Counted from the stretch's first letter, positions 15,805 through 24,671 are shown. The stretch is DNA of 64,000 nucleotides from Pseudomonas orientalis (GCF_002934065.1 NZ_CP018049.1:246501-310500); one strand, 5' to 3'. Program-made: numbers and translations. The notes: a model not told the origin generated them from the letters alone.

Positions 15805-18129
15805 ATGAGTCTGTTCAAGCCCGTTGTACCCTTCAAGCGCCTGCCCCTGGCGATGCTGCTGGCGGGCAGTGCCAGTTGGACCCCCAGTCATGCTGCCGAG
15901 CCGGCTCCGGCAGGCGAGAGCGCCAGTGGCCAGTTGGAAACCGTCACGGTCACCGCGCGGCGGCGCACCGAAAGCGCCCAGGCGGTACCGACGCCCATGA
16001 GCGTGGTCGGCGGTCAGGCGCTGGAGAGCCAGCGGGTGTATCGGATTCAGGACCTGCAGCAGCTGGTGCCCAGCGTCAACGTCGCCTATATGCATGCGCG
16101 CCAGTCCAGCGTGTCGATTCGCGGCCTGGGCAACAACCCGGCCAGCGACGGCCTGGAGGGCAGCGTGGGGTTGTATATCGACAACGTCTACCTCGGGCGC
16201 CCCGGCATGGCCGTGTTCGACCTGATGGACATCGAGCAGCTTGAGGTATTGCGCGGCCCGCAGGGCACCCTGTTCGGCAAGAACACCACAGCGGGGGTGA
16301 TCAATATCAGCACCCGCGCGCCGAGTTTCACCCCGGAGCGCAGCATCGAAACCTCGTTGGGCGAGGACGGTTATTTCCAGACCAAGGGCACGATTTCCGG
16401 GCCGCTTACCGATGAATTGGCCGGGCGTTTTTCGGCCTATCGCACGCGCAGCGACGGCGACATCAAGAATGAACATGACGGCCACGACCTCAATGGCGGT
16501 TCGCGCCAGGGCTTTCGCGGGCAGTTGCTGTACAAGCCCAATGAGGCCTTCAACCTGCGCTGGATCGGCGACTACAACGAGGAGGATTCCAGCGCCGGTA
16601 CACGTGTGCTCTACAGCACCGGGCCGACCATCAACGGCACCAACCTCTATCAGTCCCGGGCCAACGCCGCGGGTGCGACCCTGGTCGATGGCACCCACCG
16701 CAAGGTCAACCTGGACAACGACCAGCACGTCACCGTGTTTCAGGGCGGCACCTCGCTGGAGGCCAACTGGACCTTGCCGAGCGATTTCACCCTGACGTCG
16801 GTCAGTGCCTATCGCTGGTGGAATTTCACCCCGCGCAACGATGACGGTCTTAACGTGCCGGCCTCGTATAACGCCGGCGTATCGGTGGAGGACAAGCAGT
16901 GGTCCCAGGAATTTCGCCTGGCTTCACCCCAGGGCGGGTTTTTCGATTACGTGCTCGGCGCCTACTACTTCGGCTCTGACCTGGATAACAAGTCCTTCGC
17001 CTATTACGGCCCCCAGGCGGATATCTGGAACGGCACGCCGAGCGGCGCGTTGAGCAACGTGAGCAGCATCGGCAACGGGCATATCCGTACCGACAGTTTT
17101 GCGCTGTTCGCCCAAGGCACCTGGCACCTGACCGAACGCCTGGATTTCACTGCCGGCCTGCGCGGCACCTACGAAGAAAAAAGTGCCTGGGTGACACGCA
17201 ATGCCCCGCTGGGCGGCGCTGCGGTCAGCGGCGCCGCAGCCACGGCGCGACGCGGACGTACCGGGGCGTATGACTCGGGTGACCTGACGCAATACAGTGC
17301 CACCCCGTCGGGGCTGCTCAACCTCAGTTACCACTTCAATGACAACCTGCTGGGCTACGCCACGCTGTCCCACGGCGAGAAGTCCGGTGGCGTCAACCTG
17401 GCGGTGGGCTCGGCACCGACGGCGGGGGCCGACTCGCTGTTGATCGGCACCGAGCGCGCCAACAACGCTGAGTTGGGTTTCAAGAGCACGTTGTGGGATC
17501 GCCGCCTGCAGCTCAATGCCAACCTGTTCTGGACCCAGGTCAATGGCTACCAGACCAACGCCTACGACCAGGACAACCGTGTGCAGTACCTCACCAACGC
17601 CGGCTCCGTGCGCTCGCGGGGGGTGGAAGTGGAAAGTACGCTGGTGCCGATCAAGGGCCTGACGCTGAACCTCAACGGCTCCTTCAACGATGTCAGTTAC
17701 CTGTCTTACAAGGACGCGCCATGCCCGCCGGAAGTCAGCCTGCGCCCCGGCGCACCGACGTCCTGCGACCTCACCGGCCACCAGGTGGTGGGCGCGTCGA
17801 AATGGATCGCCAACGCCAACGGCGAGTACAAGTGGAACCTGGATAACGGCTTTGAACCCTACGTCACCGCCAGTTATGCCTTCCGCTCCAAGGCGGTGGG
17901 CACCGTGGAAGATTCCGACTACGGGCAGATCCCGGCCTATGCGCTGGTCAACCTCTCCACCGGCCTGCGCGGCAATTACCAACAGGGCCAGTGGGACGTG
18001 TCGCTGTGGCTGAAAAACGCCTTCGACAAAACCTACTACACCACCCTGTGGACCGGCGGTAACGGCGGATACGAAGGCCTGCTGGGCGCCCCGCGTACCC
18101 TAGGCGTGACCGGGCGCTACGACTTCTAG
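15805..18129 (+). CDS. TonB-dependent outer-membrane receptor
   Basis: 774 residues. A signal peptide ends near residue 30 (TPSHA before AEPAP); a TonB box (ETVTVTARR) follows, then a plug domain (about 50-170; SVSIRGLGNNPASDGLEG and LRGPQGTLFGKNTTAGVINI) and a 22-strand barrel ending in aromatic residue F (TGRYDF). The plug resembles receptors for organic compounds rather than classic siderophore receptors. With the LysR gene, sulfatase, ats genes and a TonB-ExbBD set 3.6 kb away, uptake of a sulfate ester or other organosulfur compound is a reasonable inference. The 3' end overlaps the convergent MFS gene by 30 bp. Confidence 0.88.
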   Translation: MSLFKPVVPFKRLPLAMLLAGSASWTPSHAAEPAPAGESASGQLETVTVTARRRTESAQAVPTPMSVVGGQALESQRVYRIQDLQQLVPSVNVAYMHARQSSVSIRGLGNNPASDGLEGSVGLYIDNVYLGRPGMAVFDLMDIEQLEVLRGPQGTLFGKNTTAGVINISTRAPSFTPERSIETSLGEDGYFQTKGTISGPLTDELAGRFSAYRTRSDGDIKNEHDGHDLNGGSRQGFRGQLLYKPNEAFNLRWIGDYNEEDSSAGTRVLYSTGPTINGTNLYQSRANAAGATLVDGTHRKVNLDNDQHVTVFQGGTSLEANWTLPSDFTLTSVSAYRWWNFTPRNDDGLNVPASYNAGVSVEDKQWSQEFRLASPQGGFFDYVLGAYYFGSDLDNKSFAYYGPQADIWNGTPSGALSNVSSIGNGHIRTDSFALFAQGTWHLTERLDFTAGLRGTYEEKSAWVTRNAPLGGAAVSGAAATARRGRTGAYDSGDLTQYSATPSGLLNLSYHFNDNLLGYATLSHGEKSGGVNLAVGSAPTAGADSLLIGTERANNAELGFKSTLWDRRLQLNANLFWTQVNGYQTNAYDQDNRVQYLTNAGSVRSRGVEVESTLVPIKGLTLNLNGSFNDVSYLSYKDAPCPPEVSLRPGAPTSCDLTGHQVVGASKWIANANGEYKWNLDNGFEPYVTASYAFRSKAVGTVEDSDYGQIPAYALVNLSTGLRGNYQQGQWDVSLWLKNAFDKTYYTTLWTGGNGGYEGLLGAPRTLGVTGRYDF

Positions 18130-19299
18130 CCCGGTGCGGTAGGTGGCCGGGCTGAATACCCGCGTCACCAGCAGCATGGCCAGCACGGTCAGTGTCAGCA
18201 CGATCCAGGCGCTGACAAAGTTGCCGGTCAGTTCGCGCAGCCAACCGGTCAGCCATGGCGAGATGGCGTTGATCAAAAAGCCCACGCCCTGGACGAAGGC
18301 GGCCAGTTGCCCGGCCTGGCGTGGGTCGCGGTGATGGTCGAGGGTCAGCAGCAGGCTCAGGGCGAAGCACGCGCCCAGGCCGAAGCCGCACAGGGCCACC
18401 CACACGTGGGGAAAGGCCTGCGGCGCGATGATCAGGCCGAGGTAGCCGAGGGTTTGCGCCACCAGGCTGATGCCGAGCAGCGGGCGGCGGTCGATGCCGC
18501 GTTGCGCCAGCACCGGCATCAGCAGCGCGGCGATCACCTGGAAAATGGTCATGAACGCCAGCAGTGAGCCGCTGGGCAGCACGCCCCACCCCAGTTGCTG
18601 ATAGTAGGCAGGCAGCCAGGCCACCATGCTCATGTAGCCGCAGTTGACCAGGCCGAAATACAGCGCAAGCAACCACGCGCGACGGTTGCGCAGCCCCTTG
18701 AAGGCGGGCGCCACGTGTGGATTCCTGGCGGCGCCCAGCGGCAGCCACGCCCAGAGCAACAAGGCACCAAGCGCCGGCAACAGCCACACACCCAACCCGG
18801 CCTGCCACTGCTGGAAGTGCGTCGCCACCACCGGGCTGAGCAACGCCGCCAGGCCTCCGCCGGCCATCAGTGAGGCCGAATACACGCCCATCGCCACCGG
18901 TACGCGCTGATGAAACTCGCGCTTGATCATCGCCGGCACCAGCGCCTGGATCAGCGCCACGCCCGCACCACCGAGCAACGCGGTGACCAGCAGCGCCGAC
19001 GCCTGGCCCATCAGCCAGCGCGCCAGGCACGCCAGCAGAATCATCACCAGGCCCAGGGCGATACCGCGCCGTTCACCGAGCCGCGCTTCCACGCGCACGC
19101 CCACCAGCGCCACCAGGCCCATGCAGATCACCGGCAGGCTGGTCAGCAGGGCGCTGCTCTGGAAGCTCAGGCCGGTGGCCTGGCGAATCTCGCCGAGCAA
19201 CGGGCTGATGGAACTGAGGATCGGCCGCAGGTTGAGACCGAGTACCACCAGCAGGCCCCAGCCGGCGTGCCTGGCCATGAAGGAAAGGTTGAGTGTCAT
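18100..19299 (-). CDS. MFS transporter, CynX/NimT-like
   Basis: 399 residues with twelve hydrophobic segments, a major facilitator of the CynX/NimT (cyanate-type) group. The N-terminal VVLGLNLRPILSSISPLLGEIR and LLTSLPVICMGL segments are typical of it, as is the central cytoplasmic loop near residue 200. The group contains exporters and importers of small anions and drugs; no cyanase gene is nearby, so the substrate is open. AGGA lies 6 bp before the ATG. It is downstream of the putative effector gene on the same strand with a 131-bp gap. Confidence 0.85.
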   Translation of the reverse strand: MTLNLSFMARHAGWGLLVVLGLNLRPILSSISPLLGEIRQATGLSFQSSALLTSLPVICMGLVALVGVRVEARLGERRGIALGLVMILLACLARWLMGQASALLVTALLGGAGVALIQALVPAMIKREFHQRVPVAMGVYSASLMAGGGLAALLSPVVATHFQQWQAGLGVWLLPALGALLLWAWLPLGAARNPHVAPAFKGLRNRRAWLLALYFGLVNCGYMSMVAWLPAYYQQLGWGVLPSGSLLAFMTIFQVIAALLMPVLAQRGIDRRPLLGISLVAQTLGYLGLIIAPQAFPHVWVALCGFGLGACFALSLLLTLDHHRDPRQAGQLAAFVQGVGFLINAISPWLTGWLRELTGNFVSAWIVLTLTVLAMLLVTRVFSPATYRTGLEVVAPGHA

Positions 19300-19430
19300 G
19301 CGGGTCCTGTCGCCTACGCAGAAGAGACGTGAAGTATGCGGTGCTCGGCAGGACGTATGAAATTAAGAATGCTCATCCCGGTCAGTGGCGATGGCGATGG
19401 GCCTGTTCGATTTTTCCGGGTGCACAAGAC

Positions 19431-20303
19431 TCAGCGCAATGTCAGCGCGTAGGCTCGTGGGTCCGGTCGATAGCCCGACGTGCCGTAGTTGTCCGTTCGG
19501 CCATTGAGCACGGTAAAGACATGGTCATTCTGAGCCATGACCCCAGGTACGCCATTGATCAATGCCTGTGCGCTGGCAGGTTGGATATGGTTTCTCAAGC
19601 CCAGGCGAGCGAGCCCTTCGTAGGTGTTTTCCCAGCTATCCAAACTATTCAAGGCAGCAGAGAAACTTTGTGACGCATAGCCATCATTGTTTTCTGCCTG
19701 TGCCCGTTTTGCACTGACGGCATACATAAAGTTGGCTTCGTTCAGCATCTTTTGATTGGTGCCCCTGAACCCTGAGCGTGCGGCTGCTTCGTTAAGTTCG
19801 GCATGGGTCACATGGTAAGTGTTGGCAGGGTTGTCCCTCATTCTCACGGTAAAGCCGTCCCTGGTTCGCTCCACCGAAGCGTAAACCTGGTCAGGGCCGC
19901 CAAAGCGTTGCATCGCCGCTTTTATCCCCGCAACGGTCACACAATTCATAGTGCCCCATTTTTGCGAGAAGCCACTGAGCAGCTCATTTTGGGTGTAGGG
20001 CCTTCCAGTTCCCGACAGATTGCTTCGTTGGTAAGCATCTGACGGCGCGGAACGTTTCGTCCTGCTGGCGTCTAGTCCTGCGAAACGCGTTACGGGAAGG
20101 CCACCGTCGCTGCTTCTCTGTTCAGAGCCCGCGTAGGCGGTAGAGACGAATGCCTGGGGCCTTGCATTGGAATCGGTAAAATTAATGGTATGAGCGGTCT
20201 TTTCGCTATGGTGCGCGCGGGGTGCGCCGTGGCGTCTGCCGTTCTGGGGCTGGCAGGGCAGGTTGCTGTCGAATGTGTTACCAAGGCGTGAGCAAATATT
20301 CAT
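19431..20303 (-). CDS. Candidate orphan type III secreted effector, possible papain-like fold
   Basis: I do not recognise this 290-residue protein. Its first 100 residues are rich in Ser, Thr, Arg, Gln and Asn with little hydrophobic content and no Sec signal, as in type III effectors. The rest looks folded: WGTMNCVTVAGIKAAMQRFG (Cys121 at a helix start), LNEANFMYAVSAKRAQ, and DHVFTVLNGRTDNYG (His261). A helix-start Cys followed far downstream by a strand His is the layout of papain/calpain-like enzymes; this is inference. A perfect hrp box lies about 100 bp upstream. The ATG at 20303 (GGG 7 bp before) is chosen; an ATG at 20357 would add 18 residues, also Ser/Thr-rich. Local GC is lower than in neighbours. 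No secretion apparatus or chaperone gene is in the window. Confidence 0.6.
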   Translation of the reverse strand: MNICSRLGNTFDSNLPCQPQNGRRHGAPRAHHSEKTAHTINFTDSNARPQAFVSTAYAGSEQRSSDGGLPVTRFAGLDASRTKRSAPSDAYQRSNLSGTGRPYTQNELLSGFSQKWGTMNCVTVAGIKAAMQRFGGPDQVYASVERTRDGFTVRMRDNPANTYHVTHAELNEAAARSGFRGTNQKMLNEANFMYAVSAKRAQAENNDGYASQSFSAALNSLDSWENTYEGLARLGLRNHIQPASAQALINGVPGVMAQNDHVFTVLNGRTDNYGTSGYRPDPRAYALTLR

Positions 20304-20662
20304 GGAGTTACCCGTCCTGTGTGATTTTCCAGTGCCGGAAGCACTTAGGTGCGTCATTGAAACCGAGCTTTTTACTGATGAGCTGTTCGTCTCGCCAGTT
20401 GAACGCTTGGTGGTCAAGGCCTGCACAGGGTTCCAAGGCGCGTGCTCCGCGCAATATCTGTACACGCAGAAAGCGGATTGAAGTTCGACGTGGCTGGTGG
20501 GGGCTTGCGACCGACGGCTCTTGCCGTTGCATTGCCTTGGGCCTTGCTCGTCGGTTTAGTGGTCATGCAAGCCCAAGCGCAATCAAAGGCTCAAAGGCGC
20601 TTAGCCGAAACGCTACTCTGAAATTAATATAACCATGCCAATCAGTGGCAAACGGAATGGCC
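20304..20662. other. Intergenic region with effector promoter
   Basis: 359 bp between divergent genes. It holds the hrp box on the minus strand and an AT-richer stretch near 20620-20640 (GAAATTAATATAACC) that may serve the LysR gene. Short open frames here lack codon bias and ribosome-binding sites. Confidence 0.6.
20407..20434 (-). promoter_or_regulatory. hrp box (HrpL-dependent promoter)
   Basis: Reading the minus strand: GGAACC (20434-20429), 15 bases, then CCACCAA (20413-20407). This matches the published HrpL consensus GGAACC-N15/16-CCACNNA at every fixed position. Transcription would start near 20400 and run toward the gene at 20303, giving a leader of about 100 nt. Such boxes precede type III secretion and effector genes in Pseudomonas. 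Confidence 0.8.
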
Positions 20663-21535
20663 ATGACCTTGTTCGATCCCGTGTTATTGCGCAGCTTTGT
20701 CGCCGTGGTGGACTGCGGCAACTTCACCCGCGCCGCCGAGCGCCTGCATGTGACCCAGTCCACCGTCAGCCAGCAGATCCGCCGCCTGGAAGACGCCGTG
20801 GCGTGCCTGTTGCTGGACCGCGATCAACGTCGTGTCGTCGCCACTGCCGAAGGCGAGCGCTTGCTGGCCTATGCGCGCCGCATCCTGGCGCTGCATGAGG
20901 AAGCCGCCGATGTGTTGATCAGCCAGCAAAGTGACGGTGTGCTGCGCCTGGGCGTGCCGGAAGATTTTGCGGCGCAGCGGTTGATGCCGTTGCTCTCGGC
21001 GTTTGTGCTGGCCTATCCACGGGTGCGCCTGGAGGTCACCAGCGGCCTGGGCCCCGAGTTGCAGCGCCAATACCGCAGCGGTGAGTTCGACGTGTTGCTG
21101 GTCAAGCAGATGGGCAGCAGCGATGACTGCCTGGCCTCGTGGCCCGAGCCGCTGTGCTGGGTAGACAGCCGCAGCACGCCGTGCCTGGGACGCGACCCGT
21201 TGCCACTGGTGGCGTTTCCCGTGGGCGGCCTGTACCGCAATGAAATGCTCCACCACCTTGAAGTGGGCGGCTGGCGCTGGCGTATCGGCTATTCCAGCGC
21301 CAGCCTGGCCAGCGTGTGTTCGGCAGTGGCGGCGGGCTTGGGCGTGAGCCTGTTGCCGCTGAGGGTTGTGCAGGCCGGGCATGTGGTGTTGGGCGTAGAG
21401 AGCGGTTTGCCCGTGGTGCAAGGCGTGCGCCTGGCGTTGTATGCCCGCGGCGGCCTGAGCGCGGCAGGGCAGTGCTTACAGGCTGAACTGTTCGATTTGT
21501 GCGCCAACAGCCCCGTTGGGCCATGCCTCTACTGA
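20663..21535 (+). CDS. LysR-family transcriptional regulator
   Basis: 290 residues with a standard N-terminal winged helix (LLRSFVAVVDCGNFTRAAERLHVTQSTVSQQIRRLE) and an effector-binding domain (LRLGVPEDFAAQRLMPLLSAF, VCSAVAAGLGVSLLP). It differs clearly from the two ats-linked LysR proteins and resembles the broad IciA/CatR-like group. The effector is unknown. Starts at 20645 and 20657 are in frame, but GGA 6 bp before the ATG at 20663 fits best. It precedes tonB-exbB-exbD by 223 bp on the same strand and diverges from the putative effector gene. Confidence 0.87.
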   Translation: MTLFDPVLLRSFVAVVDCGNFTRAAERLHVTQSTVSQQIRRLEDAVACLLLDRDQRRVVATAEGERLLAYARRILALHEEAADVLISQQSDGVLRLGVPEDFAAQRLMPLLSAFVLAYPRVRLEVTSGLGPELQRQYRSGEFDVLLVKQMGSSDDCLASWPEPLCWVDSRSTPCLGRDPLPLVAFPVGGLYRNEMLHHLEVGGWRWRIGYSSASLASVCSAVAAGLGVSLLPLRVVQAGHVVLGVESGLPVVQGVRLALYARGGLSAAGQCLQAELFDLCANSPVGPCLY

Positions 21536-21699
21536 ATATTTTGCATGCCTGAAACGCATTGAAAAATGCCACCTCGGCGCCAGGCCGCGCAGAACGTGGC
21601 TTTGGCGTATGAGTCAGTTTTAGTTATTCAAATTATGCATAAGCATAACTTTAAAGATTACTTTAAGAGATAAGCGCCCAGCCCGATGATTCAACCCTG

Positions 21700-21730
21700 G
21701 ACGGCCTGCCACGCAGGCCCGTCGGTTTTT
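21700..21730 (+). terminator. Hairpin plus T-run between LysR gene and tonB
   Basis: GACGGCCTGC pairs with GCAGGCCCGTC (one bulged C) around a CAC loop, followed by GGTTTTT. It could end the LysR transcript, but lies 165 bp after that gene and only 28 bp before the tonB start, so it might instead be an attenuator in the tonB leader. Confidence 0.6.
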
Positions 21731-21758
21731 AGGTTTGAAAATCGTAGGGAGTGAATCA

Positions 21759-22571
21759 ATGGGCAATGTCCAGACCGCCGCCCGTGCCACCGAGGCGCAA
21801 GGGCGCCTGGCACCGAGCGGTGAGTTGGTCGACCTTGGCCGGTCGCACCGCGCGCCGTTGGGGCAATTGCGCCTGCAGCAGACCCCCAAGCGGTTTTCCA
21901 GCCGGCGCGAAGGCGTTCTGTTGGGGTTGTTGGTGCTGGCCTTGCACGGCGCGGTGATCTATTGGGTGAGCCAGAAGCCCACCCCGGTGCTGCCGGTGGT
22001 GCCGCCGGAAATCCCGCCGATGACCATCGAGTTTTCCCGGCCGGCGCCGCCGGTGGTTGAACCACCGCCGCCGGTGCCGCCGCCACCTCCCGTGGTCGAG
22101 CCACCGCCGCCGGTGGTGGATGAGTTGGCCGCCAAGCCTGCGCCGCCAAAACTGGTGGCCAAGCCCAAGCCCAAACCCAAGCCGGTGCCCAAGCCTGAGC
22201 CCAAGCCGGCACCCAAGGCCGTCGAACCACCGCCCGCGCCGCCTGTACCGGCGCCCCCGGCAGCAATTGCACCACCAGCGCCAGCGCCGGTTACGCCCGC
22301 GTCGGCCAATGCCGCGTACCTGAAGAACCCGGCGCCGGAATACCCGTCACTGGCTCAGCGGCGGGGTTGGGAGGGCACCGTGTTGCTGCGGGTACACGTA
22401 TTGGCCAGCGGCAAACCCGGTGAGATTCAGCTTCAGAAAAGCAGCGGTCGCCAGCAACTCGATGACGCCGCGTTGGCCGCCGTGAAGCGTTGGAGCTTTG
22501 TGCCGGCCAAGCAGGGTGAAGTGGCCCAGGACGGCTGGGTCAGCGTACCGATCGATTTCAAGATTCATTAA
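21759..22571 (+). CDS. tonB: TonB energy-transducing protein
   Basis: 270 residues. The N-terminal cytoplasmic part (about 50 residues, longer than in E. coli TonB) precedes one membrane helix (GVLLGLLVLALHGAVIYWV). A long periplasmic Pro/Lys-rich spacer follows (runs of PPP, then KPKPKPKPVPKPEPKPAPK), and a C-terminal TonB domain (NPAPEYPSLAQRRGWEGTV, ending VSVPIDFKIH). It transfers proton-motive force from ExbB-ExbD to outer-membrane receptors. The ATG at 21759 has AGGGAG 7 bp upstream. First gene of tonB-exbB-exbD; nearness to the receptor at 15805 suggests a dedicated partner. Confidence 0.92.
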   Translation: MGNVQTAARATEAQGRLAPSGELVDLGRSHRAPLGQLRLQQTPKRFSSRREGVLLGLLVLALHGAVIYWVSQKPTPVLPVVPPEIPPMTIEFSRPAPPVVEPPPPVPPPPPVVEPPPPVVDELAAKPAPPKLVAKPKPKPKPVPKPEPKPAPKAVEPPPAPPVPAPPAAIAPPAPAPVTPASANAAYLKNPAPEYPSLAQRRGWEGTVLLRVHVLASGKPGEIQLQKSSGRQQLDDAALAAVKRWSFVPAKQGEVAQDGWVSVPIDFKIH

Positions 22572-22599
22572 TTATTCAGCGGCACAGAGGGAAAACATC

Positions 22600-23319
22600 A
22601 TGGCTTTGGCATCTCCACTTGAATCCATCGAAAGCGCGGTGATCTGGTTGCTGGTGGTCTTTTCAGTCGCCACCTGGGGCTTGGCATTGTTGAAGGGCGT
22701 GCAGTTCGGGCGTCTCAAGGCCCAGGATCGCAAGTTTCACAAACAGTTCTGGGCCGCATCGAGCCTCGACGCCGCCGCCGAGTTGGCCGACACCCAACCG
22801 GGCGCGGCAGCCCGGGTGGCCCAAGCCGGGTATGCCGCGATCCAGGTTGGCGATACCCCGCACGCGGCTGACCTGAGCCAGGCCATCAATCACCAGGACC
22901 GCCTCGAGCGGGCCTTGCGCCAGCAGATCGTGCGCGAGCGCCGCTCCCTGGAAACCGGCTTGGCGGTGGTCGCCAGTATCGGCAGTACCTCGCCGTTTAT
23001 CGGACTGTTCGGCACCGTGTGGGGCATCATGGAGGCGCTCAAGGGCATCAGCGCCGCCGGTTCAGCCAGCCTGGAAACCGTGGCGGGGCCCATCGGTGCG
23101 GCGCTGGTCGCAACGGGGGTGGGGATTGCCGTCGCGGTGCCGGCGGTGCTGGTCTACAACTATTTCCTGCGCCGCCTGAAGCTGACGGCTGCCGACCTTG
23201 ACGACTTTGCCCACGACTTCTACAGCCTGGCGCAAAAGAACGCCTTCCGCGTGCTGCTGCATCCGGCGCTGAACAAAGCCAGCGTCGGCAACCCGCAGAA
23301 AGTGAAGGAGGCGTCCTGA
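22600..23319 (+). CDS. exbB: ExbB proton-channel component
   Basis: 239 residues of the MotA/TolQ/ExbB family: an N-terminal membrane helix (AVIWLLVVFSVATWGLALLKG), a cytoplasmic loop, and two C-terminal helices in LAVVASIGSTSPFIGLFGTVWGIM and GPIGAALVATGVGIAVAVPAVLVYNYF, the family hallmark. With ExbD it forms the proton channel that powers TonB. The frame is open 5' into tonB but the ATG at 22600 has GAGGGAAAAC upstream and gives the standard N-terminus. 28 bp after tonB, 1 bp before exbD. Confidence 0.93.
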   Translation: MALASPLESIESAVIWLLVVFSVATWGLALLKGVQFGRLKAQDRKFHKQFWAASSLDAAAELADTQPGAAARVAQAGYAAIQVGDTPHAADLSQAINHQDRLERALRQQIVRERRSLETGLAVVASIGSTSPFIGLFGTVWGIMEALKGISAAGSASLETVAGPIGAALVATGVGIAVAVPAVLVYNYFLRRLKLTAADLDDFAHDFYSLAQKNAFRVLLHPALNKASVGNPQKVKEAS

Positions 23320-23320
23320 G

Positions 23321-23722
23321 ATGGCCTTTTCCACGCAAGACAGTGATGAGGTGCTGAGCGAGATCAACGTCACGCCGCTGGTGGACGTGATGCTGGTGCT
23401 GCTGGTGGTGTTTATCGTCACCGCGCCGCTGCTGACCAACTCGATCCCGATCAACCTGCCCAAGACCGAGGCCGTGGCCCCGGTCGAGCAGAAAGACCCG
23501 TTGGTGGTGAGCATCGACGGTGCCGGCAAGCTGTTTATCAACAAGGACGAAATCCAGCCGGACCTGCTGGAATTCAACCTGCAGGCGGCCAAGGCCAAGG
23601 ACCCCGATGTGCGGGTGCAACTGCAGGCTGACGATGGCGTGAACTACGGCGAAGTGGCGCGAGCCATGGCGTCTATCGAGCGCGCGGGGATTACCAGGCT
23701 GTCGGTGATAACCGCACGTTAG
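23321..23722 (+). CDS. exbD: ExbD proton-channel component
   Basis: 133 residues: short cytoplasmic N-terminus (VLSEINVTPLVD), one membrane helix carrying the essential Asp (PLVDVMLVLLVVFIVTAPLL) and a periplasmic domain. Usual length for ExbD. It starts 1 bp after the exbB stop and is followed by a good intrinsic terminator, so it closes the operon. Confidence 0.93.
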   Translation: MAFSTQDSDEVLSEINVTPLVDVMLVLLVVFIVTAPLLTNSIPINLPKTEAVAPVEQKDPLVVSIDGAGKLFINKDEIQPDLLEFNLQAAKAKDPDVRVQLQADDGVNYGEVARAMASIERAGITRLSVITAR

Positions 23723-23748
23723 TTGTAAACAAGCCTCGACGATTTTTG

Positions 23749-23782
23749 GGCCGTTTCCTTGGCAGGGTGCGGCCTTTTTTTT
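23749..23782 (+). terminator. Intrinsic terminator after exbD
   Basis: GGCCG and CGGCC arms separated by about 16 nt, followed by eight T residues. Located 26 bp after the exbD stop. Confidence 0.7.
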
Positions 23783-23832
23783 GCCTTAAATTTAAGCCAG
23801 ACCGCTAAATTCCACTGTTGAACCGGATCAAA

Positions 23833-23921
23833 TGTGGGAGGGGGCTTGCCCCCGATAGCGGGGTGTCAGTATCAGATGTGCTGACTGACAGAATGCTATC
23901 GGGGGCAAGCCCCCTCCCACA
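23833..23921. repeat. REPIN
   Basis: Forward then complement REP with a GTCAGTATC / GTGCTGACTGAC spacer, between the exbD terminator and the alpha/beta-hydrolase gene. Confidence 0.9.
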
Positions 23922-23969
23922 TTTTGACTGCAGGCGGGCCTGAGATTTTGGTTATTAATAAATAGCTTC

Positions 23970-23980
23970 TTATTCCTTAA
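23970..23980 (-). promoter_or_regulatory. TTAAGGAATAA motif upstream of the hydrolase gene
   Basis: Minus-strand match to the TTAAGGAATAT element before the TonB-dependent receptor, in an AT-rich block (AATAAATAGC) 62 bp before the hydrolase start. Possible shared regulator site. Confidence 0.3.
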
Positions 23981-24041
23981 CGAATATAAACCGCATCCCT
24001 ATACTGGTCAGCAACGTTAAACGCTGCAGGAGGGCACACCC

Positions 24042-24623
24042 ATGCACAGCGAGTCGATTCGTTACCTGATCGTGCCGGGCTGGCAAGGATCGCCAGAAGA
24101 ACATTGGCAAAGTCACTGGCAGAACAGCCTGCCCAACAGTGCGCGCGTGGAGCAGGACGATTGGCTGACCCCACGCCGTGAAGACTGGGTGGCCGCGCTG
24201 GCAGAGGCCATCGCCGCCGACAGCACGCCGGTGATCCTGATCGCCCATAGCCTGGGGTGCATCACCGTGGCGCACTGGGCGGCCACCGCGCCTGTGCAGT
24301 TCCTGCGCCAGGTGCGCGGTGCCTTGCTGGTAGCCCCGGCGGATGTCGAACGTCCAGCCTGTGCTCCCGCCCTGCGCAATTTTGCGCCGATTCCTACCGA
24401 CCTGTTGCCGTTTCCCAGCCAGGTGGTCAGCTCCGACAACGACAGTGCTGTCAGTGCGCCACGGGCGTTGGAGCTGGCGCGCCATTGGGGCGCCGAAGCC
24501 GGCATATTGTCCGGCGCGGGGCACATCAATGTGAAGTCCGGCCACCAGCGCTGGGAGCAGGGATTCGCCTACCTCTATCGCCTGCAAAATCGCCTCGAGC
24601 ACCACGCTCGGCGCCGTGCATAA
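24042..24623 (+). CDS. RBBP9/YdeN-type alpha/beta hydrolase
   Basis: 193 residues, the size of the RBBP9/YdeN serine-hydrolase family. It has the N-terminal YLIVPGWQGSPEEHWQSHW motif, the nucleophile elbow AHSLGC with Ser near 74, and the Asp and His regions SSDNDSAV and SGAGHINVKSG. The physiological substrate is unknown. AGGAGG precedes the ATG. In pseudomonads such genes often sit next to sulfur genes; here the next gene, 48 bp downstream, encodes an SfnR-like protein followed by a MetQ-like protein. Confidence 0.87.
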   Translation: MHSESIRYLIVPGWQGSPEEHWQSHWQNSLPNSARVEQDDWLTPRREDWVAALAEAIAADSTPVILIAHSLGCITVAHWAATAPVQFLRQVRGALLVAPADVERPACAPALRNFAPIPTDLLPFPSQVVSSDNDSAVSAPRALELARHWGAEAGILSGAGHINVKSGHQRWEQGFAYLYRLQNRLEHHARRRA

Positions 24624-24671
24624 CCTATTTCAACGCCCCGTCCCTTGAGTGGATGGGGGCGGGAGCCTGCC

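Noticed and set aside
20308..20532. 74-codon minus-strand frame upstream of the putative effector gene (possible chaperone)
   Set aside because: It would begin upstream of the hrp box and span it, has a basic composition unlike acidic type III chaperones, and no ribosome-binding site.
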